From contig NW_021822619.1 in assembly GCF_901001165.1 (NCBI RefSeq), positions 277,055 through 341,054 of the forward strand: a stretch of DNA of 64,000 bases. Direction: 5' to 3'. The notes below the pieces were generated by a model that saw nothing but the letters and a program-made list of their open reading frames with translations, searched no databases and had not been told where the DNA came from. The DNA is from Salmo trutta. Its lineage: Eukaryota > Chordata > Actinopteri > Salmoniformes > Salmonidae. Positions 47,701 through 59,700 of the stretch are shown here, one piece after another (position 1 is the first letter of the stretch; each line of letters opens with the position of its first letter). The position numbers were made by a program, and so were the translations under genes.

Positions 47701-50700
47701 GTTACTGCTGGTTACTGCTGGTTACTGCTACAGTTACACGGTTACTGCTGGTTACTGCTGGTTACTACTACAGTTACTGCTGGTTACTGCTGGTTACTGC
47801 TGGTTACTGCTACAGTTACACGGTTACTGCTGGTTACTGCTGGTTACTGCTGGTTACTGCTACAGTTACACGGTTACTGCTACAGTTACACGGTTACTGC
47901 TGGTTACTGCTGGTTACTGCTGGTTCCTGCTAGTTACTGCTACAGTTACACGGTTATTGCTGGTTACTGCTGGTTACTGCTGGTTACTGCTACAGTTACA
48001 CGGTTACTGCTGGTTACTGCTGGTTACTGCTACAGTTACACGGTTACTGCTGGTTACTGCTACAGTTACTGCTGGTTACTGCTGGTTACTGCTGGTTACT
48101 GCTGGTTATTGCTACAGTTACACGGTTACTGCTGGTTACTGCTACAGTTACATGGTTACTGCTGGTTACTGCTGGTTATGGCTACAGTTACACGGTTACT
48201 GCTGGTTACTGCTGGTTATTGCTACAGTTACACGGTTACTGCTAGTTACTGCTGGTTATTGCTACAGTTACACGGTTACTGCTGGTTACTGCTACAGTTA
48301 CATGGTTACTGCTGGTTACTACTGGTTACTGCTACAGTTACATGGTTACTGCTGGTTATTGCTACAGTTACACGGTTACTGCTGGTTACTGCTACAGTTA
48401 CACGGTTACTGCTAGTTACTGCTGGTTACTGCTGGTTACTGCTACAGTTACACGGTTACTGCTGGTTACTGCTGGTTACTGCTACAGTTACACGGTTACT
48501 GCTAGTTACTGCTGGTTACTGCTACAGTTACACGGTTACTGCTGGTTACTGCTACAGTTACATGGTTACTGCTGGTTCCTGCTACAGTTACATGGTTACT
48601 ACTGGTTACTGCTGGTTACTGCTACAGTTACACGGTTACTGCTAGTTACTGCTACAGTTACATGGTTACTGCTAGTTACTGCTGGTTACTGCTACAGTTA
48701 CACGGTTACTGCTGGTTACTGCTACAGTTACATGGTTACTGCTGGTTCCTGCTAGTTACTGCTACAGTTACACGGTTACTGCTGGTTACTGCTACAGTTA
48801 CATGGTTACTACTGGTTACTGCTAGTTACTGCTACAGTTACACGGTTACTTCCACTGTCCACACCACACGCTTCTGTTGTCACTGTCCACAATGACTGAC
48901 CTGCGTCACTATGACACCAGGGTTTTACTAATGCTTGTTCATCTTTCTTTCTATGTCTTTGTGTCTTTGTTTCTCAGAGGGAAGATGATTCCAGCGGAGT
49001 TTGAGAAACAAGTACAGAGAGCCAAAGATGAGGTGAGAAGGAGAGCTGTCAATGGAGTCAGCAGAGTTGTTCGGTGTCAGATATGTTATGAAACACATTC
49101 GGGAACTGGGAACTGCTGTTGAATATACCCATGGTGATGTTTAGGGAACTGCTGTTGAATATACCCATGGTGATGGTTAGGGAACTGCTGTTGAATATAC
49201 CCATGGTGATGGTTAGGGAACTGCTGTTGAATATACCCATGGTGATGGTTAGGGAACTGCTGTTGAATATACCCATGGTGATGGTTAGGGAACTGCTGTT
49301 GAATATACCCATGGTGATGGTTAGGGAACTGCTGTTGAATATACCCATGGTGATGGTTAGGGAACTGCTGTTGAATAGACCCATGGTGATGGTTAGGGAA
49401 CTGCTGTTGAATATACCCATGGTGATGGTTAGGGAACTGCTGTTGAATATACCCATGGTGATGGTTAGGGAACTGCTGTTGAATATACCCATGGTGATGG
49501 TTAGGGAACTGCTGTTGAATATACCCATGGTGATGGTTAGGGAACTGCTGTTGAATATACCCATGGTGATGGTTAGGGAACTGCTGTTGAATATACCCAT
49601 GGTGATGGTTTAGGGAACTGCTGTTGAATATACCCATGGTGATGGTTAGGGAACTGCTGTTGAATATACCCATGGTGATGGTTAGGGAACTGATGTTGAA
49701 TATACCCATGGTGATGGTTAGGGAACTGCTGTTGAATATACCCATGGTGATGGTTAGGGAACTGCTGTTGAATATACCCATGGTGATGGTTAGGGAACTG
49801 CTGTTGAATATACCCATGGTGATGGTTAGGGAACTGCTGTTGAATATACCCATGGTGATGGTTAGGGAACTGCTGTTGAATATACCCATGGTGATGGTTA
49901 GGGAACTGCTGTTGAATATACCCATGGTGATGGTTAGGGAACTGCTGTTGAATATACCCATGGTGATGGTTAGGGAACAGCTGTTGAATATACCCATGGT
50001 GATGGTTAGGGAACTGCTGTTGAATATACCCATGGTGATGGTTAGGGAACTGCTGTTGAATATACCCATGGTGATGGTTAGGGAACAGCTGTTGAATATA
50101 CCCATGGTGATGGTTAGGGAACAGCTGTTGAATATACCCATGGTGATGGTTAGGGAACTGCTGTTGAATATACCCATGGTGATGGTTAGGGAACTGCTGT
50201 TGAATATACCCATGGTGATGGTTAGGGAACTGCTGTTGAATATACCCATGGTGATGGTTAGGGAACTGCTGTTGAATATACCCATGGTGATGGTTAGGGA
50301 ACTGCTGTTGAATATACCCATGGTGATGGTTAGGGAACTGCTGTTGAATATACCCATGGTGATGGTTAGGGAACTGCTGTTGAATATACCCATGGTGATG
50401 GTTAGGAAACTGCAATATAGTATTAATGACCAGGGTGATGGAGTAACATATTGTTGTCCTCTGATGGTATATGGTATTAATGACCAGGGTGATGGAGTAA
50501 CATATTGTTGTCCTCTGATGGTATAAAGTATTAATGACCAGGGTGATGGAGTAACATTATATTGTTGTCCTCTGATGGTATATAGTATTAATGACCAGGA
50601 TGTTGGAGTAACATTATATTGTTGTTGTTGTTGTTGACAGGGAGCGTTGCCCTTCATGGTGAACGCCACAGCAGGGACCACCGTCCTAGGGGCCTTCGAC

Positions 50701-53700
50701 CCGCTGGAGGAGATAGCTGACATCTGTGAACGACACAATCTCTGGATGCATGTAGATGTAAGTGGATCTTAATTAAAGATCATTCTTTCATTCATTTATC
50801 GATATATCGATCCATCAATCCATGTGTGCATTTGTTCAGTAGTTTGTTTGTTCCTTTAATCATTCACTCAATCACCCTCTTCTCTGTCTCTTCTCTGTCT
50901 CTTCTCTGTCTCTTCTCTGTCTGTTCTCTGTCTGTTCTCTGTCTGTTCTCTGTCTCTTCTCTGTCTCTTCTCTGTCTGTTCTCTGTCTCTTCTCTGTCTG
51001 TTCTCTGTCTCTTCTCTGTCTGTTCTCTGTCTCTTCTCTGTCTGTTCTCTGTCTCTTCTCTCTCTGTTCTCTGTCTATTCTCTGTCTGTTCTCTGTCTGT
51101 TCTCTGTCTGTTCTCTGTCTGTTCTCTGTCTGTTCTCTGTCTGTTCTCTGTCTCTTCTCTGTCTCTTCTCTGTCTGTTCTCTGTCTGTTCTCTGTCTCTT
51201 CTCTGTCTGTTCTCTGTCTCTTCTCTGTTTGTTCTCTGTCTATTCTCTGTCTGTTCTCTGTCTCTTCTCTGTCTGTTCTCTGTCTGTTCTCTGTCTGTTC
51301 TCTGTCTGTTCTCTGTCTGTTCTCTGTCTATTCTCTGTCTGTTCTCTGTCTCTTCTCTGTCTCTTCTCTGTCTCTTCTCTGTCCTTCCTGTAGGCATGTT
51401 GGGGAGGAGGAGCCCTGATGTCTAAGAAACACAGATACCTGCTACAGGGAATTCACAGGTAAGACAACAGGTATATCTGGAGGTGGAAGTAAGACAACAG
51501 GTATATCTGGAGGTGGAAGTTAGACAACAGGTATATCTGGAGGTGGAAGTTAGACAACAGGTATATCTGGAGGTGGAAGTAAGACAACAGGTATATCTGG
51601 AGGTGGAAGTAAGACAACAGGTATATCTGGAGGTGGAAGTAAGACAACAGGTACATCTGGAGGTGGAAGTTAGACAACAGGTATATCTGGAGGTGGAAGT
51701 TAGACAACAGGTATATCTGGAGGTGGAAGTAAGACAACAGGTATATCTGGAGGTGGAAGTTAGACAACAGGTATATCTGGAGGTGGAAGTTAGACAACAG
51801 GTATATCTGGAGGTGGAAGTAAGACAACAGGTATATCTGGAGGTGGAAGTAAGACAACAGGTATATCTGGAGGTGGAAGTTAGACAACAGGTATATCTGG
51901 AGGTGGAAGTTAGACAACAGGTATATCTGGAGGTGGAAGTAGACAACAGGTATATCTGGAGGTGGAAGTAGACAACAGGTATATCTGGAGGTGGAAGTAA
52001 GACAACAGGTATATCTGGAGGTGGAAGTAAGACAACAGGTATATCTGGAGGTGGAAGTTAGACAACAGGTATATCTGGAGGTGGAAGTTAGACAACAGGT
52101 ATATCTGGAGGTGGAAGTAAGACAACAGGTATATCTGGAGGTGGAAGTTAGACAACAGGTATATCTGGAGGTGGAAGTTAGACAACAGGTATATCTGGAG
52201 GTGGAAGTAAGACAACAGGTATATCTGGAGGTGGAAGTTAGACAACAGGTATATCTGGAGGTGGAAGTAAGACAACAGGTATATCTGGAGGTGGAAGTAA
52301 GACAACAGGTATATCTGGAGGTGGAAGTAAGACAACAGGTATATCTGGAGGTGGAAGTAAGACAACAGGTATATCTGGAGGTGGAAGTATGACAACAGGT
52401 ATATCTGGAGGTGGAAGTTAGACAACAGGTATATCTGGAGGTGGAAGTAAGACACAGGTATATCTGGAGGTGGAAGTTAGACAACAGGTATATCTGGAGG
52501 TGGAAGTAAGACAACAGGTATATCTGGAGGTGGAAGTAAGACAACAGGTATATCTGGAGGTGGAAGTTAGACAACAGGTATATCTGGAGGTGGAAGTATG
52601 ACAACAGGTATATCTGGAGGTGGAAGTTAGACAACAGGTATATCTGGAGGTGGAAGTAAGACAACAGGTATATCTGGAGGTGGAAGTTAGACAACAGGTA
52701 TATCTGGAGGTGGAAGTAAGACAACAGGTATATCTGGAGGTGGAAGTAAGACAACAGGTATATCTGGAGGTGGAAGTTAGACAACAGGTATATCTGGAGG
52801 TGGAAGTTAGACAACAGGTATATCTGGAGGTGGAAGTAAGACAACAGGTATATCTGGAGGTGGAAGTAAGACAACAGGTATATCTGGAGGTGGAAGTAAG
52901 ACAACAGGTATATCTGGAGGTGGAAGTAAGACAACAGGTATATCTGGAGGTGGAAGTTAGACAACAGGTATATCTGGAGGTGGAAGTTAGACAACAGGTA
53001 CATCTGGAGGTGGAAGTTAGACAACAGGTATATCTGGAGGTGGAAGTTAGACAACAGGTATATCTGGAGGTGGAAGTTAGACAACAGGTATATCTGGAGG
53101 TGGAAGTTAGACAACAGGTATATCTGGAGGTGGAAGTTAGACAACAGGTATATCTGGAGGTGGAAGTTAGACAACAGGTATATCTGGAGGTGGAAGTTAG
53201 ACAACAGGTATATCTGGAGGTGGAAGTTAGACAACAGGTATATCTGGAGGTGGAAGTTAGACAACAGGGATAAAGTGTTCATAATAACACAGGGTTTTAA
53301 ACTCCTTTCTGTTGCTTTGTTCCCCTCTTAGAGCCAACTCAGTAGCGTGGAATCCTCACAAGATGTTGATGGCTGGTCTACAGTGCTGTGCATTCATGGT
53401 TCGGGACAAAACGGTATGATAAACACTGCCTCCTCTTCCTCCCCTGCCTTCTCTTCCTCCTCTTCTTCCTCATCTTACTCTTCTTCCTCACCTTCCTCAT
53501 CTTCCTCATCCTCCTCCCCCTCAAGTCAAATCAAATCCAATTGTATTGGTCACATACATATGGTTACCAGATGTTATTGCGAGTGTAGCGAAATCTCTTC
53601 CTCATTCTATTCCTCCTCCTCCTCCTTTGACGTAGATAGTTTGTGTGTATGTATTGGTATCGATGTAAGCTACGTGTGCCTTTTACAATTAGTTTTATTG

Positions 53701-56700
53701 TAATTCTGTCCTTGAGCTGTTCTTGTCTATTAATTTTCTGTATTAATGAATGTTGTGTATTATGTCATGTGTGGACCCCAGGAAGAGTAGCTGCTGCTTT
53801 CGTAACAGCTAATGACGATCCCAATAAAATACCAAATACCTCTCCGTCCTTCTCTTCCTCCTCCTCCTCCTCCCACCTCTCCGTCCTTCTCTTCCTCCTC
53901 CTCATCCTCCTCCTCCTCCTCTTCCTCCTCCTCCTCCTCCTCCTCCCACCTCTCCGTCCTTCTCTTCCTCCTCCTCCTCCTCCCACCTCCGTCCTCCTCC
54001 TCCGCCTCCTCCTCCTCCTCCTCCCACCTCTCCGTCCTCCTTCTCCGCCTCCTCCTCCTCCTCCTCCCACCTCTCCCTCCTCCTCCTCCTCCTCCTCCTC
54101 CTCCTCCTCCCACCTCTTCCTCGTTATCCAGACTCCAGAGACTCATGTGTTCTCTCTGTGTGTTTCGTTGTTCTAGAATCTTCTGCAGCGGTGTCACTCG
54201 GCCCAGGCCTCCTACCTCTTCCAGCAGGATAAGTTCTATGATGTCAGCTATGACACGGGAGACAAGTCCATACAGTGTAGCCGCAAGCCCGACGCCTTCA
54301 AGTTCTGGCTGATGTGGAAAGCCATCGGCACCAAGGGTCTGGAAGAGAGAGTGGACAGAGCCCTCGCTATGGCCAGGTCAGTTTGAAACGTCTTATGACA
54401 AAAAAAATTAAAACAAAAAATTGTTCTTTCTCTTTTGTTTTTCCTCCAAAGTCTTGATAGAAGACTCATCTATCTAGCCTGGTCCCAGATGTGTTTGTGT
54501 TCTGGTCCAGTAAAATACTTACAGTTCTGGCCTAATGTATGAGCTTTAGTGTACATTGTAGTGGCAGGCCGTACAATGACAGTCTAGGAACAATGGGTTA
54601 ACTGCCTTGTTCAGGGGAACAGTGGGTTAACTGCCTTGTTCAGGGGAACAGTGGGTTAACTGCCTTGTTCAGGGGAACAGTGGGTTAACTGCCTTGTTCA
54701 GGGGAACAGTGGGTTAACTGCCTTGTTCAGGGGAACAGTGGGTTAACTGCCTTGTTCAGGGGAACAGTGGGTTAACTGCCTTGTTCAGGGGAACAGTGGG
54801 TTAACTGCCTTGTTCAGGGGAACAGTTGGTTAACTGCCTTGTTCAGGGGAACAGTGGGTTAACTGCCTTGTCCAGGGGAACAGTGGGTTAACTGCCTTGT
54901 TCAGGGGAACAGTGGGTTAACTGCCTTGTTCAGGGGAACAGTGGGTTAACTGCCTTGTTCAGGGGAACAGTGGGTTAACTGCCTTGTTCAGGGGAACAGT
55001 GGGTTAACTGCCTTGCTCAGGGGAACAGTGGGTTAACTGCCTTGTTCAGGGGCAGAACGACAGATTTTTACCTTGTCAGCTCGGGGATTCGATCTAGCAA
55101 CCTTTCGTTTACTTGCCCAACGCTTTGACCACTAGGCTACCTGCAGCCCTTGAACATGTTCCTGGAGCATCCATGAGTATACACCCTCAGACTGTCTGGT
55201 TCTGTCTGGTCCTGTCTGGTCCTGTCTGTTCAGCTAATAGCTCAGTCCATCAGCTTACACCTAGAAGCTAGACTACTTTAACGTTATAGCAAAAGGGTTG
55301 GGATTGATGAGAAATCTTATATTTTAATGTCTTTAGATTAAAATGGTTTCATGGTGTTTTTAAGTTACTTGATCAAATGTATTTTGTTTTGGGGGGGGGG
55401 GGGGCGGCAATACAGAGTGATGGGAAGGGCTCTGCATCGAATGCAATCAGTATCTGTCCAATGCTTCCTGCTCTCAGTGTCTCTGTCCCAAATACCAAAG
55501 CAGTAGCTAGCTACAAATAGACTGTATAGCAAAAGGTGGCCAACGCTGAAGACCTACTAAGGTATGCAGACTTCTGCTGAATCATCTCTGTTAGAGCAGG
55601 GCTTAAGCAAAAGCCTGCACAGCCGCCTGGTAGTTCTCCAGGAGGACAGGAGGCCCCATCTCTACACTGGGGTCACCTCTGGTCTATACACAGTAACATT
55701 GCTATCCAAACAGTATGTTTTCCATACACTGAGAGTAATAACAGTAGTAAACCCTACACCTGGGATACCTCTAACAGATATAACCAAGGCTGAGGAATGT
55801 TAGATCTTCTACAAGAGAAACCACAGCATCTCAACAGCTTTCTGACCAGGTGTACAGTGGAGAATACCGAGGCAGAAAGGGCTTGGCAGACTGCATGTAT
55901 TCAAAGGAGTCCTAGAAATCAAGCTGTGGCAGCCGGTTCTATTTCTGGGCTGTTGGCAGTAAATTACGGTCAGGTCACGGTTCCTTAACTATTCTGTGTG
56001 GCCTTTAGCTGCCCTCCCATCTATTCTGATCCAGATGACCTGTGGTCACCTTTACAGTTCAGGACCTACTGACTGCAGGGGGATAGATAGGGGGTTATAA
56101 GACACGAGGCCAGACAACGGCCAGGCTGTTTTCAGACTGCTACTGAGAGCCCGTGGGACTAAGATAGGGGGTTATAGACACGAGGCCAGACAGCGGCCAG
56201 GCTGTTTTCAGACTGCTACTGAGAGCCCGTGGGACTAAGATAGGTGGTTATAAGACACGAGGCCAGACAACGGCCAGGCTGTTTTCAGACTGCTACTGAG
56301 AGCCCGTGGGACTAAGATAGGTGGTTATAAGACACGAGGCCAGACAGCGGCCAGGCTGTTTTCAGACTGCTACTGAGAGCCCGTGGGACTAAGATAGGGG
56401 GTTATAGACACGAGGCCAGACAACGGCCAGGCTGTTTTCAGACTGCTACTGAGAGCCCGTGGGACTAAGATAGGTGGTTATAGACACTCTGCTCCAGTCA
56501 TCTGTCTAATGCTGTTTAGGATTCAGTAGGGTGGTTGGTGCCGTTTAACATGAGGGAGGACCATTCCTTTTTTCCCCATGAGAATGGCCTTATTTCTATT
56601 ACAGTCATATTGGATGACTGTCATTCATATTCCATTCACCCAGTTCAATGTAACAGTGATAGGTTTAGGCTACTACATGATAGTCAAATTTTCCTTATAC

Positions 56701-59700
56701 CTTTCATGAGGTTGGTGCAGAGGTAGAGAGAAAAATTTGAGTAATCAAGGTGACAGTGAGACATTCAATACCGCCACCCTCTTGCCTGCATCTAGCTGAT
56801 CTAGGGTGTAATCATTAGTCCAACAGTTGCAAACGAGTGTTTCTATTGGACAAATTCAGGTATGTTTATCCCCGTTTCGTTCTGTTTTAAGAAACGTTTT
56901 TCAACAGAATCGGAATGAATACACGCCTGTCTGGCTGGAGGACAGGGACCTCTAGTGGTGGTATAGAGGATAGCAGGAAGACAGGGACCTCTAGTGGTGG
57001 TATAGAGGATAGCAGGAAGACAGGGACCTCTAGTGGTGGTATAGAGGATAGCAGGAGGACAGGGACATCTAGTGGTGGTATAGAGGATAGCAGGAGGACT
57101 ACTGCTGTGTCTGGCTGGAGGACAGGGACCTCTAGTGGTGGTATAGAGGATAGCAGGAGGACAGGGACCTCTAGTGGTGGTATAGAGGATAGCAGGAGGA
57201 CTACTGCTGTGTCTGGCTGGAGGACAGGGACCTCTAGTGGTGGTATAGAGGATAGCAGGAGGACAGGGACCTCTAGTGGTGGTATAGAGGATAGCAGGAG
57301 GACAGGGACCTCTAGTGGTGGTATAGAGGATAGCAGGAGGACAGGGACCTCTAGTGGTGGTATAGAGGATAGCAGGAGGACAGGGACCTCTAGTGGTGGT
57401 ATAGAGGATAGCAGGAGGACAGGGACCTCTAGTGGTGGTATAGAGGATAGCAGGAGGACAGGGACCTCTAGTGGTGGTATAGAGGATAGCAGGAGGACTA
57501 CTACTGTGTTGTAAACATAGACAACAGGAAAGATATTACTCACTTGTTATAAAATAGGTGGGTCTGTCTAAGACTATGTAGCAGGAGCGCTGTGTTGGAC
57601 AGACTAGAAGACACATTGCAGTCTTGCACTGTTGAAAAAAAATGGCTCAGTAAAACTCTTCTAGCCTGAAATGTGTTGGTACGGTATATAATTATATAAT
57701 TATATACCGTATATAGTTATATAATTATAATTATTTCTGACACTCTTACTTCCTTCTCTTTGGTAGATATCTGGCCGAGGAGATCAAGAAGAGAGATGGA
57801 TTCCGTCTTGTGATGGAGCCTGAGTACACCAACGTCTGTTTCTGGTACATTCCTCCCAGTCTGAGGGACACGGCTGATGGACCTGAGTTCTGGAGAAAGG
57901 TCCATGCAGTAAGTCAGAGACGACATCCCCTCATATTTTTTTGTTTTATTTTACCTTTATTTAACTAGGCAAGTCAGTTAAGAACTAATTCTTATTTTTA
58001 AATGACGGCCTAGGAACAGTGGGGTAACTGCCTTGTTCAGGGGCAGAACGACAGATTTTTACCTTGTCAGCTCGGGGGATTCGATCTTGCAACCTTTATG
58101 GTTACTAGTCCAACACTCTAACCACTAGGCTACCTGCCGTCCCTACACTCTAACCACTAGGCTACCTGTCGCCCCTACACTCTAACCACTAGGCTACCTG
58201 TCCCTACACTCTAACCACAAGGCTACCTGCCGTCCCTACACTCTAACCACTAGGCTACCTGCCGTCCCTACACTCTAACCACTAGACTACCTGCCGCCCC
58301 TACACTCTAACCACTAGGCTACCTGCCTCCCCCCTCTAACCACTAGTCTACCTGCCGTCCCTACACTCTAACCACTAGGCTACCTGCCGTCCCTACACTC
58401 TAACGACTAGACTACCTGCCGTCCCTCCACTCTAACCACTAGGCTACCTGCCTCCCCCTCTAACCACTAGTCTACCTGCCGTCCCTACACTCTAACCACT
58501 AGGCTACCTGCCGTCCCTACACTCTAACCACTAGGCCACCTGCCGCCCCTCCACTCTAACCACTAGGCTACCTGCCGTCCCTACACTCTAACCACTAGTC
58601 TACCTGCCGTCCCTCCACTCTAACCACTAGGCTACCTGCCGTCCCTCCACTCTAACCACTAGGCTACCTGCCGTCCCTACACTCTAACCACTAGTCTACC
58701 TGCCGTCCCTCCACTCTAACCACTAGGCTACCTGCCGTCCCTACACTCTAACCACTAGTCTACCTGCCGTCCCACCACTCTAACCACTAGGCTACCTGCC
58801 GCCCCTACACTCTAACCACTAGGCTACCTGCCGTCCCTACGCTCTAACCACTAGGCTACCTGCCGTCCCTACACTCTAACCACTAGACTACCTGCCGTCC
58901 CTACACTCTAACCACTAGGCTACCTGTCGTCCCTCCACTCTAACCACTAGGTTACCTGCCGTCCCTCCACTCTAACCACTAGGCTACCTGCCGTCCCTAC
59001 ACTCTAACCACTAGTCTACCTGGCTCCCCCCTCTAACCACTAGTCTACCTGCCGTCCCTACACTCTAACCACTAGGCTACCTGCCGTCCCTACACTCTAA
59101 CCACTAGTCTACCTGCCGTCCCTCCACTCTAACCACTAGGCTACCTGCCGTCCCTCCACTCTAACCACTAGGCTACCTGCCGTCCCTACACTCTAACCAC
59201 TAGTCTACCTGCCGTCCCTCCACTCTAACCACTAGGCTACCTGCCGTCCCTACACTCTAACCACTAGGCTACCTGCCGTCCCTACACTCTAACCACTAGG
59301 CTACCTGCCGCCCCTACACTCTAACCACTAGGCTACCTGCCGTCCCTACACTCTAACCACTAGACTACCTGCCGACGCTCCACTCTAACCACTAGACTAC
59401 CTATCGTCCCTCCACTCTAACCACTAGTCTACCTGCCGTCCCTACACTCTAACCACTAGACTACCTGCCGTCCCTACACTCTAACCACTAGACTACCTAC
59501 CGTCCCTCCACTCTAACCACTAGACTACCTGCCGTCCCTACACTCTAACCACTAGACTACCTGCCGTCCCTACACTCTAACCACTAGACTACCTACCGTC
59601 CCTCCACTCTAACCACTAGACTACCTACCGCCTCTACACTCTAACCACTAGACTACCTACCGCCTCTACACTCTAACCACTAGACTACCTGCCGTCCCTA

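Noticed and set aside
47368..48645. 425-codon plus-strand ORF with VTAGYCWLLL repeats, resembling a hydrophobic repeat protein
   Set aside because: Translation of the 10/20-bp array in intron 7.
49086..50738. 550-codon minus-strand ORF with NSSSLTITMGIF repeats
   Set aside because: Translation of the 36-bp array (12 codons, no stops), reading antisense through exon 9; not a gene.
51453..53282. 609-codon minus-strand ORF with LLSNFHLQIY repeats
   Set aside because: Translation of the 30-bp array in intron 10.
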